In this document: piece by piece, positions 1 to 9,131 of the stretch
Position numbering within the stretch: position 1 is the stretch's first letter
Layout of the letters: every line of letters begins with the position of its first letter
Source: CAVTQZ01 sp963737015
Lineage (GTDB): Bacteria > Actinomycetota > Acidimicrobiia > Acidimicrobiales > UBA8190
Assembly: GCA_963737015.1 (NCBI GenBank)
Contig: CAVTQZ010000002.1
Coordinates: forward strand, 372,001 to 436,000
DNA length: 64,000 bases
Direction: 5' to 3'
Made by a program: the position numbers and the translations under genes
Notes under the pieces: model-generated
Seen by the model: the letters and a program-made list of their open reading frames with translations, nothing else
What the model was told of the DNA's origin: nothing
Databases searched by the model: none

Positions 1-1650
1 GCCGCGCCTCGGGGTGCTCCCGCGCGGGCCGGGACCTGTGGTTCCGAAGCGAGTGGAGAACTTCGCGAGCAGGGCGGCCGTGAAGAAGTACGCGAGCCCA
101 CCCGCGCACACACCCAGCACCACCCGCACGACCAGGCTCGGGTCGCTTTCGGACGCTGTGACGTTGCTGGCCAGAGCGGCGGCGAGGACGAGGCTGGCAC
201 ACGAGATCACGACCCGCCCGAGAGGTCTGAGGAGCCACTCGGAGCCGAGCCCCCCGACCTTGTCCCGCACCCGGATCACGGCCACGACAGCTGCTGCGGT
301 GTACGCGACCGATATGGAGAGCGCGATGCCGCGCACCCCGAGGGGCCCTGCCAACGCCACGGCGAGTACGACGTTTATTCCGTTCTCCAGGACGTACAAC
401 CAGAACGCCGAGCGCAGGTCCTGGATCGACTGCAGGACCCTCACGGCGTAGAGGAAGGTGCAGAAACCCGGCAGACCGACCGCCAGCATGGCGAGCGATG
501 TCGCGGTCGCGACGGTGTCGGTGGTGGTGCTGGCCCCGTGGGCTAAAAGGAGCGCCACCAGGGGCCGCGCAAGCACGACCAGGCCCGCTGCGGAGGGAAC
601 GACGATCGCCAGCACCGCACGCAGACCGACGGCCATCCGCCGCCGGAACGCCGCGGCCTCGTCCCTGGACCAGAGGGCGGTCAGCTCAGGGGCGGTCGCC
701 GCCATGACCGACACCGCCACCACTCCGTAAGGAAGCTGGAAGAACGTGTACGCGTAGGTGTACGCGCTCACAGCCCCCGGCCCCACCTTCTCGGACATGG
801 CGAGCACGACCAGAAGAGCGATCTGGTTCGCCACGACGAGCCCGAACGTCCAAGCCGACAAGCGGAGGATCCTGCGCACGGCCTCGTGGTGGAAGTCCGG
901 GTTCCACCTGAGCCTGAGCCCCGCCCGCCGCAGGCTCGGGATCATGAGCCCCGCCTGCGCCACCACACCGAACGTCGTTCCGAGACCGAGGAGAAGCAGC
1001 TGGCCACGGTGCGAGGCGACACCCGACAGCGACCGGTCGCGTACAAGGGTTCCGAAGAGGAGCAGGACGACGATGAGGACGACGTTGTTGGCGATCGGCG
1101 TGAACATCGGCGATCCGAATCGTCGCTTCGCGTTCAGGAGGGCGGTCGCGAGACTGATCAGTCCGTAACAGGTGAGTTGCGGGACGAACAGGAGGAGAAG
1201 GTCGAGCGCGACGTGCCGGCTCTGCGCAGCGCTCGACGAGCTGTTGAAGGTCGTCGTGGCGCCGATTATCAACGGCGTGATCGCGTAGAAGAGGACCGTT
1301 GCAGCCGCTATCACGATCAAGGTGACGCTCGTCACTGCGGAGATGGCGTCCCAGGCCTCTTCCTCGCTTCGAGAGGACAGTCTTTCGACGAAGACGGGGA
1401 TGAAGGTGGCGGAGACGACGCCACCGAGGACGATGTCGTGGACGATGTTCGGGATCGTGTTCGCCAGGTTGTAGGAGTCTGCGAGCCCGAGCGATCCGAG
1501 CGCGTAGGCGAGGGCGAAGATCCGCATCACACCCGTCACGCGGGAGAGAGCGGTCCCGATCGCCATGATCGTGGTCGCTCGTCCGACCTGGGGGGCTTGG
1601 GGGCCTTCGGGGCCTTCGGGGCCGCGGGGGGCCCGCCGGTTCGGGGTCAT
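1..1650 (-). CDS. murJ: MurJ/MviN lipid II flippase, 3' end beyond the window
   Basis: Multi-pass membrane protein of the MurJ family, which moves lipid II across the membrane for peptidoglycan synthesis. The reverse strand reads without a stop from an ATG at 1650 to the left edge, about 550 codons, so the C-terminus is off the window. After a short Pro/Gly-rich leader comes the family N-terminus (MAIGTALSRVTGVMRIFALA), followed by NTIPNIVHDIVLGGVVSATF, typical of MurJ helices 1-2. It starts one base after the stop of the DUF6049 gene, so the two are translationally coupled. The same gene pair sits beside the CCA-adding enzyme in many actinobacteria. An ATG inside the leader (near 1567) is a possible alternative start. 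Confidence 0.9.
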   Translation of the reverse strand, partial: MTPNRRAPRGPEGPEGPQAPQVGRATTIMAIGTALSRVTGVMRIFALAYALGSLGLADSYNLANTIPNIVHDIVLGGVVSATFIPVFVERLSSRSEEEAWDAISAVTSVTLIVIAAATVLFYAITPLIIGATTTFNSSSSAAQSRHVALDLLLLFVPQLTCYGLISLATALLNAKRRFGSPMFTPIANNVVLIVVLLLFGTLVRDRSLSGVASHRGQLLLLGLGTTFGVVAQAGLMIPSLRRAGLRLRWNPDFHHEAVRRILRLSAWTFGLVVANQIALLVVLAMSEKVGPGAVSAYTYAYTFFQLPYGVVAVSVMAATAPELTALWSRDEAAAFRRRMAVGLRAVLAIVVPSAAGLVVLARPLVALLLAHGASTTTDTVATATSLAMLAVGLPGFCTFLYAVRVLQSIQDLRSAFWLYVLENGINVVLAVALAGPLGVRGIALSISVAYTAAAVVAVIRVRDKVGGLGSEWLLRPLGRVVISCASLVLAAALASNVTASESDPSLVVRVVLGVCAGGLAYFFTAALLAKFSTRFGTTGPGPRGSTPRRG

Positions 1651-1651
1651 G

Positions 1652-3829
1652 TCATGGCTTCACGTGGCGACCGTGCGCGGGGCGCCGCCCGGCAAGTCCG
1701 CGGCGTCTTCTCCACGCTGTGCGTCCCCACCAGGTGAGGAGGACGCCTGCGGCCGCGGCGGAGAGGCCGATCGAAACAGCGGAGAAGGACTCGGAGCGGA
1801 CCGTCAACTCGCCGCTTGCCAGGACGAGCCCGTCCGCGGGACTCGTGAGCGTCACGGAGATCCGGAAGTTCCCGGTGGCGCGGGTCCGCATGTGGACGTA
1901 GACGACGTTCGTGTTGTGACTGATGTCGCAAAGAGAGGAATACGTCGAACGCCCGGTCGAGCTGTGTACGGTCGGCGCCTGACACGGAACACCTGGCGAT
2001 TGCGACCCCTGCGGGAAGACGAGCTTGTCACTCGTCACCGCGAGCACCGCGGTGACGGGATAGGGGAGGTTCCTGACCACGGTGATGGGTACCCCCGCGG
2101 TGGTGGACGCGAGGCGGATCTCGCCAGCGTTCACCGAGATCGAGTGCAGCTGGGCGTCGAGGTCCTTCTGCGCTGAGGTGAGGTCGGCCCGCTGTTGTTT
2201 CGAGCTCGCGTTGCTCGCCTCGGACTCGAGCAGTTGCTGGTCGATAGCCTCCACGACGAGCGCACCCGCGGTGGAGTGACCGACTGCCGACGCGAACCCC
2301 CCGAGCCGCGTCCGCATGCTCCGGATGCCTTTGACCGGAAGCGTTCCGGCGGAACCGTCGCTCGCGGGGTGTCGCAGAGAAGGAAGCGTGCACCCGCCCA
2401 CCGCTCCACCGACCGGGACGCCGTTCGTCTGCGAGAAGAAGTCGTCGAGCGTCACCGGGCGGACGATCGGATCTTCCGCCAGCGCGCTCATAACGTCCGA
2501 GACGAAGGCAGGATTGGATCCCCACTGTGCGGGTGCGAGCGCGACGATGCCGCGCGGCTCGCTCGTGTTCGGAGCGTCGAAGTAGATCTGGTCGAGCTCG
2601 GCGACCACCTGCTGCGCTCCGAGAGCGGGGTCGGACCGGGAAGCCGTTGCCAGGTGCGAGGTGATCCCGGGGTCCACGACGGCCGCTGGGAGGGAAGCCG
2701 CCCTCGTGTTTCCGAGGTCGAAGAGGCGGGTCTCGTTGCACGAGGAGCTCGGGCCCGACAATGCACTCTGCGGGACGATGACCCGCGTGTATCCGAGCGA
2801 CCCGAGGGCTGCGAGCGCCTGAGCGTCGAGCGTCCCGCCCGACACCCATACGGAGCTCTCCGAAGAGCCCTGCGAGCAATTCGAATGGATGGTGCTCGAG
2901 AGCACCTGTGCGCCGGCGCGCACCTGTTGCGTGATTTCACCGCTCAAACCGGCGGAGGCAAGCTCGCTCGCGTCGACGTTTGCGAACGGTGCGCAGAGGC
3001 TCTCGCGCCCCGCGCTCGCGGCGACCTGTTGGATCGCAGGCAATGTCTTCGGCCGTGTCTCGTCGTTCGCGGCAAGGGCGGTGAGAGACGACGGGCTCGG
3101 CTGGAGCGTGACCGGGACCCGCGAGCCCTCCCCGGCCGAAAGTGAATCGACGAGGGACCCGAGCTCGGATACGGCGGCCTCGCTCACGGGGCGCGACGGC
3201 GAAGCCCCGGCCGCGGCGGTGACCGAACCCGGCCCGAGGGACAAGGGCACGACGAGTGCGACCTGAAGTGGCTGTTGGTTCGCCGACGGTGTGTAGACGA
3301 TGTACGTGACGAGTTGTCCCTTCACCGCAGACGTCGAATCGTCTACGAGCTGGATCCGAAGGGGATAGACCCCGAAGTAGGACTGTGCGCAGTCCAGGTC
3401 CGCCACGAAAGGGCCGCTTCCCGTCGGTGCGTTCGCGCCCGCCCGCACCGGCACTGTCAGGTCGACCGCTCCCGACTGCTCCGCAGGAAGCATCGAGACG
3501 GCGACGGTTTGCGAGGAGCTGGCGAACCCGGAGGGGCTGCCGCCCAACGTCTGATCGAATGCCGATCGGTTCCCCAGACAGGCGTAGAGCGTCAGTTTCA
3601 AAGAAGCCGAGCCGCGGCCGCCACCGGAGGGGAGGCCTATGCGCGCCACGAAGGGTTGTTGAGGAGTGGCGACGCTCGGGGGGGCATCGAGGACGAGACC
3701 GTTCGCCTTCGCCTTCACCGAGGTTGACCCGGCGGCGCTCGCCTGCGGCGAGCGTGCACCGGACCAGGGTGAAACCACGAACAGGGCGCAGACGGTCGCC
3801 GCGCCGAGGGCCTCTGCCACCCTCCTCAT
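1652..3829 (-). CDS. DUF6049 family exported protein
   Basis: About 725 residues. The chosen ATG at 3829 gives a clean signal peptide (MRRVAEALGAATVCALFVV, then an Ala-rich cleavage region), with a GGAGG-like site about 13 nt upstream; the open frame continues further 5' but without signal-like sequence. One hydrophobic helix near the C-terminus (FSAVSIGLSAAAAGVLLTWW) followed by Arg-rich residues suggests a membrane anchor with most of the protein outside. Actinobacterial DUF6049 proteins lie next to murJ, and a role in envelope assembly is inferred from that position only. Its start region faces the divergent cca gene across about 110 bp that probably holds both promoters. Confidence 0.8.
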   Translation of the reverse strand: MRRVAEALGAATVCALFVVSPWSGARSPQASAAGSTSVKAKANGLVLDAPPSVATPQQPFVARIGLPSGGGRGSASLKLTLYACLGNRSAFDQTLGGSPSGFASSSQTVAVSMLPAEQSGAVDLTVPVRAGANAPTGSGPFVADLDCAQSYFGVYPLRIQLVDDSTSAVKGQLVTYIVYTPSANQQPLQVALVVPLSLGPGSVTAAAGASPSRPVSEAAVSELGSLVDSLSAGEGSRVPVTLQPSPSSLTALAANDETRPKTLPAIQQVAASAGRESLCAPFANVDASELASAGLSGEITQQVRAGAQVLSSTIHSNCSQGSSESSVWVSGGTLDAQALAALGSLGYTRVIVPQSALSGPSSSCNETRLFDLGNTRAASLPAAVVDPGITSHLATASRSDPALGAQQVVAELDQIYFDAPNTSEPRGIVALAPAQWGSNPAFVSDVMSALAEDPIVRPVTLDDFFSQTNGVPVGGAVGGCTLPSLRHPASDGSAGTLPVKGIRSMRTRLGGFASAVGHSTAGALVVEAIDQQLLESEASNASSKQQRADLTSAQKDLDAQLHSISVNAGEIRLASTTAGVPITVVRNLPYPVTAVLAVTSDKLVFPQGSQSPGVPCQAPTVHSSTGRSTYSSLCDISHNTNVVYVHMRTRATGNFRISVTLTSPADGLVLASGELTVRSESFSAVSIGLSAAAAGVLLTWWGRTAWRRRRGLAGRRPAHGRHVKP

Positions 3830-3938
3830 CGGGCGCACGGCTCGTTCCTCCGTGCGGGCAGCGCCCCGGGTCGGGCGATGCTCGCCTCGGTACGGTCCAC
3901 CTCGGCGGACGAGCCTACTGGCATTACCCTCGATTGCC

Positions 3939-5327
3939 GTGGTCCCCGAGCGGTTCAGATCGTTGGTAGAAGCCACTTCGGAGCTGGCGAAGCGCTTCGA
4001 TGCGTCAGGCCACGACCTGTACCTGGTGGGCGGCTCGGTGCGCGACGCGTTCCTGGAACGCTCGCCGGCGCGTGCGACCGATCTCGACCTGACGACCGAC
4101 GCACGTCCCGAACAAATCGAGGAGATCCTGCGCGGCTGGGCCGACTCCATGTGGGACCAGGGCAAGCGCTTCGGCACCGTCGGTGCGGCGAAGGGCGGAC
4201 GGCGCTTCGAGATCACCACCCATCGCGCCGAGGCTTACAACCCCGACTCCCGAAAGCCCGAGGTCTCCTTCGGAGACTCGATCGAGGTCGATCTGTCGCG
4301 CCGCGACTTCACGGTGAACGCAATGGCGGTGAAGCTGCCGGATCTCGAGTTGATCGATCCCTACGGGGGACTCGAGGATCTCGCCGCCTCGAGGCTCCGG
4401 ACTCCCCTCGAGCCCGAGATCTCCTTCAGTGACGATCCGCTTCGGATGCTGCGAGCTGCGCGATTCGTCGCGACCCTCGGCCTCGAGCCCGAAGCGCGTC
4501 TCGCAGAAGCGGTGAAGGCTATGCACGAGCGGCTGTCGATCGTTTCCGCGGAGCGTATCCGCGGGGAGCTCGACAAGATGCTCGTCGCCGATCGGCCTTC
4601 GGGCGGTCTGTGGTTGTGCGTGGAGACGAAGCTCGCGGACGTCTTCCTCCCGGAGCTTCCCGCTCTGGCCCTCGAGCAGGATCCCATACACCGTCACAAG
4701 GACGTGCTCGCCCATACGCTGGCGGTGGTCGACCGGACGTCGGCGGACCGCCTCCTACGACTGGCGGCGCTCCTGCACGACATCGGAAAGCCCCGCACGC
4801 GCGCCTTCGGGTCCGAAGGCGTCACCTTCCACCATCACGAGGTGGTCGGCGCGCGCATGGCACACGACCGGATGACGGCGCTGCACTACCCGAAGGACGA
4901 GATCGACGTGGTTACCCGTCTCGTCGAGCTGCACCTGCGGTTTCACACCTACCGCCTCGGCTGGACCGATCGCGCCGTACGCCGTTACGTGCGCGATGCG
5001 GGAGACCTGTTGGAAAGGCTGAACGAGCTGACCCGATCGGACTGCACGACCCGCAACGTCAGACGTGCTCGTGCGCTCGAGCAGCGGATGGACGAGCTCG
5101 AGAGGCGTATCGAAGAGCTGCGCGCACAGGAGGAGCTCGACGCCATGAGGCCCGAGCTCGATGGGCGCCAAGTGATGGAGCACCTCGGGATCGCGCCCGG
5201 GCCTGCGGTCGGTGAGGCGCTCGACTTCCTGCTGGAGCTGCGATTGGAGGAAGGGCCGGTGGGGGAGGAAGAGGCGTACCGTCGGCTCGAGCGGTGGTGG
5301 GCCGAGAGGGGCGCGACGACGGCCTGA
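3939..5327 (+). CDS. cca: CCA tRNA nucleotidyltransferase / poly(A) polymerase family, HD domain
   Basis: Adds or repairs the 3' CCA of tRNA. The nucleotidyltransferase head is shown by LVGGSVRDAFL and the metal-binding DLDLTTDA; the middle has the RNA-binding segments (SFGDSIEVDLSRRDFTVNAM, DPLRMLRAARF); the C-terminal half has an HD phosphohydrolase motif (LAALLHDIGKP, then HHHEVVGA). GTG at 3939 is preferred because it gives about 462 residues, the usual length, and begins just before the conserved region; the open frame extends to 3666 but that part overlaps the divergent DUF6049 gene. The HD-containing form is the common actinobacterial type. Confidence 0.9.
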   Translation: MVPERFRSLVEATSELAKRFDASGHDLYLVGGSVRDAFLERSPARATDLDLTTDARPEQIEEILRGWADSMWDQGKRFGTVGAAKGGRRFEITTHRAEAYNPDSRKPEVSFGDSIEVDLSRRDFTVNAMAVKLPDLELIDPYGGLEDLAASRLRTPLEPEISFSDDPLRMLRAARFVATLGLEPEARLAEAVKAMHERLSIVSAERIRGELDKMLVADRPSGGLWLCVETKLADVFLPELPALALEQDPIHRHKDVLAHTLAVVDRTSADRLLRLAALLHDIGKPRTRAFGSEGVTFHHHEVVGARMAHDRMTALHYPKDEIDVVTRLVELHLRFHTYRLGWTDRAVRRYVRDAGDLLERLNELTRSDCTTRNVRRARALEQRMDELERRIEELRAQEELDAMRPELDGRQVMEHLGIAPGPAVGEALDFLLELRLEEGPVGEEEAYRRLERWWAERGATTA

Positions 5328-5363
5328 ACCGGAAGCGGCTCGGAGGGCCCAGATGTGTGGCTT

Positions 5364-6470
5364 TCAGTCCTCCGGCCAGGGCGGGGAATCTGAACCGGAG
5401 GCGAACTCCTCCACCATCCTGCGCGCTTCCTCGTCGTGGAACTGAACCGGCGGCGACTTCATGAAGTAGGCGCTCGGGCCGAGGAGCGGACCGCCGATCC
5501 CCCTGTCGAGCGCGAGCTTTGCGCAACGGACCGCGTCGATGATGACTCCCGCCGAGTTCGGTGAGTCCCACACCTCGAGCTTGAGCTCGAGATTTAACGG
5601 TACGTCGCCGAAGTTCCGCCCTTCCATGCGGATGTAGGCCCATTTGCGGTCATGTAGCCACGGGACATGGTCCGAAGGGCCGATGTGGACGTCGTCCGCG
5701 TCGAGCACGTAGTTCTCGACCTGGCTCGTCACCGCACGCGTCTTCGAGAGCTTCTTCGACTCGAGGCGTTCGCGCTCGAGCATGTTCATGAAATCCATGT
5801 TCCCGCCGAAGTTGAGCTGGTAGGTCCGGTCGAGCGCCAGTCCCCGGTCCTCGAAGAGCCTGGTGAGCACCCGGTGCACGATCGTGGACCCCACCTGACT
5901 CTTGATGTCGTCCCCGACGATCGGGACCTTTGCGTCCCGGAACTTGCGCGCCCAGCCGGGGTCGCTCGCGATGAAGACCGGGATGGCGTTCACGAACGCC
6001 ACGCCGGCGTCGAGGCAGGCTTGCGCATAGTGGCGCTGGGCCTCCTCGGAACCGACCGGGAGGTAGCTGACGAGGACGTCCGCCCGCGCCTCACGCAGTA
6101 CCGCCGCCACGTCCACCTGCTCAGCCGGTGACTCCTCGATCTCGTGCGAGTAGTAGGTACCGAGCCCGTCGAGCGTCGGACCGCGGCGCACCACCACGTC
6201 GCAGTGGGCGGGTGAGGCGAAGCGGACGGTGTTGTTGTGGCCGGAAAAGATGGCCTTGGAGAGATCGACACTCACCTTCGCGGCGTCGACGTCGAAGGCT
6301 GCGACGAACTCCACATCGCCGACGTGGTACCCGCCGAGCTCCACGTGCATGAGGCCGGGAACGAGGTCGTCGACGCTCGCGTCCTTGTAGTACTCCACCC
6401 CTTGGACGAGGGAGCTGGCGCAGTTGCCCACACCGGCTATCGCCACACGCACCTTTCGCTCACTGCTCAT
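5364..6470 (-). CDS. ino1: myo-inositol-1-phosphate synthase
   Basis: Converts glucose 6-phosphate to inositol 1-phosphate using NAD+, the first step to phosphatidylinositol and mycothiol in actinobacteria. 368 residues, the short prokaryotic form. Visible motifs are the NAD-binding GVGNCASSLVQG near the N-terminus, the SYLPVGSEEAQRHYAQACLD segment, and GDDIKSQVGSTIVHRVL followed by NFGGNMDFMNM. The ATG overlaps the stop of the upstream PadR gene in an ATGA arrangement, so the two genes are co-transcribed and coupled. The same PadR-ino1 pair is found in mycobacteria. Confidence 0.95.
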   Translation of the reverse strand: MSSERKVRVAIAGVGNCASSLVQGVEYYKDASVDDLVPGLMHVELGGYHVGDVEFVAAFDVDAAKVSVDLSKAIFSGHNNTVRFASPAHCDVVVRRGPTLDGLGTYYSHEIEESPAEQVDVAAVLREARADVLVSYLPVGSEEAQRHYAQACLDAGVAFVNAIPVFIASDPGWARKFRDAKVPIVGDDIKSQVGSTIVHRVLTRLFEDRGLALDRTYQLNFGGNMDFMNMLERERLESKKLSKTRAVTSQVENYVLDADDVHIGPSDHVPWLHDRKWAYIRMEGRNFGDVPLNLELKLEVWDSPNSAGVIIDAVRCAKLALDRGIGGPLLGPSAYFMKSPPVQFHDEEARRMVEEFASGSDSPPWPED

Positions 6471-7120
6471 CTCGTGGACGCTCCTTCGTGTTGTCTTGTG
6501 TCCTGGACGTTCTTGGACTGCGGCCGCCCCCGCTCCGCTTCGATCAACCGTTCGAGCCAGGAGACGTCGCGCTCGATCGACTCGACGGCGTGCTCCATGA
6601 GCGACCTCGCATAAACGTCAAGTCGTTCGGACCCCGATGTCGATGCGGCGCGGGTCTCGACGAGGCGCTGTTGCAGCTGCGCGCGCCGTCGCTCGAGCAG
6701 GCGCAGGCGCGCCTGGGGCGGAAGGTAACGGGCGAACGCGAGCCTGAGCCCGAAGCTCCGGGCGTCGTCGGCGGCCTCGGGTCTGTCCGAATCGAGCAGC
6801 TCGGCGAACTGCTTTCTCCCGACGTCGGTGATCCGGTACACCTTGCGGCCGCGCCTCGAACGACCGCCGCCCGCGCGCCTGGTCCGGAGGGCAGCGCGCT
6901 CCCCGGAGAGCGAACCGGTCATCGGGATGTGCGACTGGGAATGACCGGACTCCTCCACCGCCTCCACAGCGCCCTGGCGTTCGAGGCGATTGAGAGCGGG
7001 ATAAAGGGAGCCGAACGAAACGTTCGAGACGAGCCCCAGCTCGTCACGGAGACGCTTTCGGATCTCGTATCCGTGAAGGGCCTGGTTCTCGAGGAGGCCG
7101 AGGATGGCTAGCTCGAGCAT
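6467..7120 (-). CDS. PadR family transcriptional regulator
   Basis: Winged-helix regulator, 217 residues. ATG at 7120 has GAGGAG 8 nt upstream and begins the PadR domain (MLELAILGLLENQALHGYEI, then SFGSLYPALNRLERQG). The wing is interrupted by an unusual insert of about 40 residues (roughly 52-90, Ser/Arg/Gly rich) before KVYRITDVGRKQF. A C-terminal helical dimerisation region follows. It is translationally coupled to ino1, which makes control of inositol synthesis, and of its own operon, the natural inference. A perfect short palindrome lies 70 bp upstream of the start. Confidence 0.88.
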   Translation of the reverse strand: MLELAILGLLENQALHGYEIRKRLRDELGLVSNVSFGSLYPALNRLERQGAVEAVEESGHSQSHIPMTGSLSGERAALRTRRAGGGRSRRGRKVYRITDVGRKQFAELLDSDRPEAADDARSFGLRLAFARYLPPQARLRLLERRRAQLQQRLVETRAASTSGSERLDVYARSLMEHAVESIERDVSWLERLIEAERGRPQSKNVQDTRQHEGASTR

Positions 7121-7189
7121 CGAGGCTCCTCGGCGATCCGGGAAGCGCAAGGGGGCGTGGAGAGGGTGATCTGATACATCGGTTGCACC

Positions 7190-7202
7190 TATCGTACCGA
7201 TA
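7190..7202. promoter_or_regulatory. Candidate PadR operator upstream of PadR-ino1
   Basis: tatcg-tac-cgata is a perfect inverted repeat of 5-bp arms in an AT-rich patch about 70 bp before the PadR start. PadR proteins usually bind short AT-containing palindromes near their own promoter. The assignment to this regulator is inferred from position. Confidence 0.4.
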
Positions 7203-7348
7203 TATCGACGGGCCCGCAAGGACTGCGGGGCGGACTGACTTGACGCGCTGCCAGCCTGCTCCCAGGGACCGGGGCGAGGCCACCGACAAGCTGCTCAACT
7301 CCGCGCGCAGTCGGTGCCGGTTCGACCGCCCCGCTGTACCCTGAAGCG

Positions 7349-7831
7349 GTGAGTTTCGGGCCTTCGGCGCTTCGCGGGTTCTCGGTGAGCGGGACCGGCG
7401 GTCGTGTCGAGTACAAGCTGGCCCGAAATGCCGTCGTGAAGGAGTTCAAAAAGGGACGACTGTCGCGCCTCGACGTGTGTGACGCCCATCCCGAACTGCT
7501 CCGGGCGGCGCGCAACATCGGCGTTGCGATGCCCGAGGACTGCCCAATCTGCGAGGAGTGCAAGGTCGTCCACGTCACCTACGTTTTCGGGCCCCGGCTC
7601 CCCGCACATGGCCGCTGTCCGGCCACCCCGGCCGAACTGGCGCGCTTGTGCAAGGGATCGGCGGAGGTCGCCTGCTACGTGGTCGAGGTGTGCCCGGAGT
7701 GCTCGTGGAACCACCTGGCCCGCATGTACCCAGCCGGCGGGCGGCACCGTAAGACAATGGTGGCGCGCGCACACCTGAACGGTGCGATAAGGCAGCATGG
7801 ACGCGACACTCGCGACAGCCGACCCCGGTAG
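7349..7831 (+). CDS. DUF5318 family protein with cysteine-rich zinc-ribbon-like motifs
   Basis: 160 residues from a GTG start. The conserved part begins at VEYKLARNAVVKEFKKGRLS and continues with DVCDAHPELLRAARNIG. Four Cys in two CxxC pairs, CPICEEC and CPECSWNH, plus further Cys between them, suggest metal binding. It lies divergent from PadR-ino1, as the family member does next to ino1 in mycobacteria, where the next gene is a penicillin-binding protein; that neighbour is missing here. Function is unknown; a role in envelope or stress control would be a guess. Confidence 0.8.
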   Translation: MSFGPSALRGFSVSGTGGRVEYKLARNAVVKEFKKGRLSRLDVCDAHPELLRAARNIGVAMPEDCPICEECKVVHVTYVFGPRLPAHGRCPATPAELARLCKGSAEVACYVVEVCPECSWNHLARMYPAGGRHRKTMVARAHLNGAIRQHGRDTRDSRPR

Positions 7832-7861
7832 GCACAACCGGTAGCTCGACACAACACGCGA

Positions 7862-7876
7862 CAGCCGGGCCGGCTG
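7862..7876. terminator. Hairpin downstream of the DUF5318 gene
   Basis: cagccgggccggctg is a self-complementary GC hairpin between the end of the DUF5318 gene and the start of the DUF929 gene. It has no T-tract, which is common for actinobacterial terminators. It could also act as a leader element for the downstream gene. Confidence 0.3.
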
Positions 7877-7955
7877 GGCGGTTACCAGTGACAACGGACA
7901 CGTGGGCGCAGCGGCCGGGACCCACGGCGAAGCGAAATTCAGCAAGGAGACCTCG

Positions 7956-9122
7956 ATGAGCGTGGTGCAGCCCGGTGGAGGCCAAAAACGCGGGGGCGCC
8001 CAACAAGGTGGTCAGCGCCCGGGCCCTCCCGGTGGTCGTCCGCCGGCACAGAAGCGCCCCCCCAACAAGCAGCAGGGGAACCGGACGTCTCAGTCGGGTA
8101 GCCGTAACGCGCAGGACGGCGGACAGACGCGCTCGCAGCCCCAGAGCCGCGGCGTGCCGAAGCAGAAGCCCACACAGAGGAGCGGAGCCCAGAGAACCGG
8201 GGCACAGAAGGCCGGGCAGAGGCCCGGGCCGCAGCAGAAGGGGAGGCGCAACGTCCCCATTCAGGCGGCTCCGCCTCGCAGGTTCAACCCGACCGTGCTC
8301 ACGATCGGGGCGGTCGGGGTCGTCGTCGTGATCGTGGTGGCGCTCGTCATCGTGAAGGTGACGGGCTCGAGCTACAACCCGAACGCCATAGCCCCGGTGG
8401 ACTCCACTGCGTCGTCCACGGTGGTGTCCGCCGTCACGAGCGTCTCTCCATCTGTGATGGACGCGGTCGGCGTCCCCTCATCGCAAGTGGTCAGCACTCC
8501 GTCGGTGGCCAAGGGCCAGAGCGCCCTCAAGATCGGGGGAAAGCCGGGAGGCTTCGCAGTGCTGGCGGAGTTCTGCCCGTACTGCGCCGCCATGCGCTGG
8601 CCGCTCGCGGTGGCACTGAGCCAGTTCGGCACGTTCAGCGGTTTGAAAGAGACCACTTCCACGCCTTGGGACGTCTATCCCGCCACTCCCACGCTGTCCT
8701 TCCTGGGGGCCAAGTACACGAGCAACTACATCAACTTCCAGCTAGTAGAGGAAGAATCCAACGACACCGGTCCGAGCGGTGCGGGGCGGCACATCATCAC
8801 GCCCCTCGATGCTCAACAGAAACAGCTTTGGTCCAAGTACTCAGCTCACTTCGGGCTCACGTCGACCGGCTTTCCATTCATCGATTTCGGCAACAAGGTG
8901 TTCGACACGGGTCCCCTCTACAACCCGCAAAACCTGGCAGGGCTCACCCAGGAGGAGATCGCTTCGAAGCTCTCCAACCCGAAGGATCCTCTGAGCCAGG
9001 TGATCGTCGGCAGTGCCAACTACTTCACCGCCGCTATCTGTTCCATGACCGGGAACCAACCTGCGTCGGTCTGCTCGATCTCCGCCGTGACCAAGGCAGC
9101 ACACACGCTCGGTATCAGCTGA
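7956..9122 (+). CDS. DUF929 family thioredoxin-like membrane-anchored protein (CPYC)
   Basis: 388 residues; the ATG at 7956 follows an AAGGAGA ribosome site. Residues 1 to about 108 are a Gln/Pro/Arg/Gly-rich, probably disordered cytoplasmic tail. A single helix (about 112-135, VLTIGAVGVVVVIVVALVIV) places the rest outside. The outer domain has FAVLAEFCPYCAAMRW, a CxxC active site of thioredoxin type, and a later GFPFIDFGNKV segment, both as in DUF929. The next gene, 9 bp on, is a VKOR. The pair is most simply an extracytoplasmic disulfide-forming thiol oxidase and its quinone-linked reoxidant; this functional pairing is inferred. Confidence 0.82.
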   Translation: MSVVQPGGGQKRGGAQQGGQRPGPPGGRPPAQKRPPNKQQGNRTSQSGSRNAQDGGQTRSQPQSRGVPKQKPTQRSGAQRTGAQKAGQRPGPQQKGRRNVPIQAAPPRRFNPTVLTIGAVGVVVVIVVALVIVKVTGSSYNPNAIAPVDSTASSTVVSAVTSVSPSVMDAVGVPSSQVVSTPSVAKGQSALKIGGKPGGFAVLAEFCPYCAAMRWPLAVALSQFGTFSGLKETTSTPWDVYPATPTLSFLGAKYTSNYINFQLVEEESNDTGPSGAGRHIITPLDAQQKQLWSKYSAHFGLTSTGFPFIDFGNKVFDTGPLYNPQNLAGLTQEEIASKLSNPKDPLSQVIVGSANYFTAAICSMTGNQPASVCSISAVTKAAHTLGIS

Positions 9123-9131
9123 GGCCCCGAG

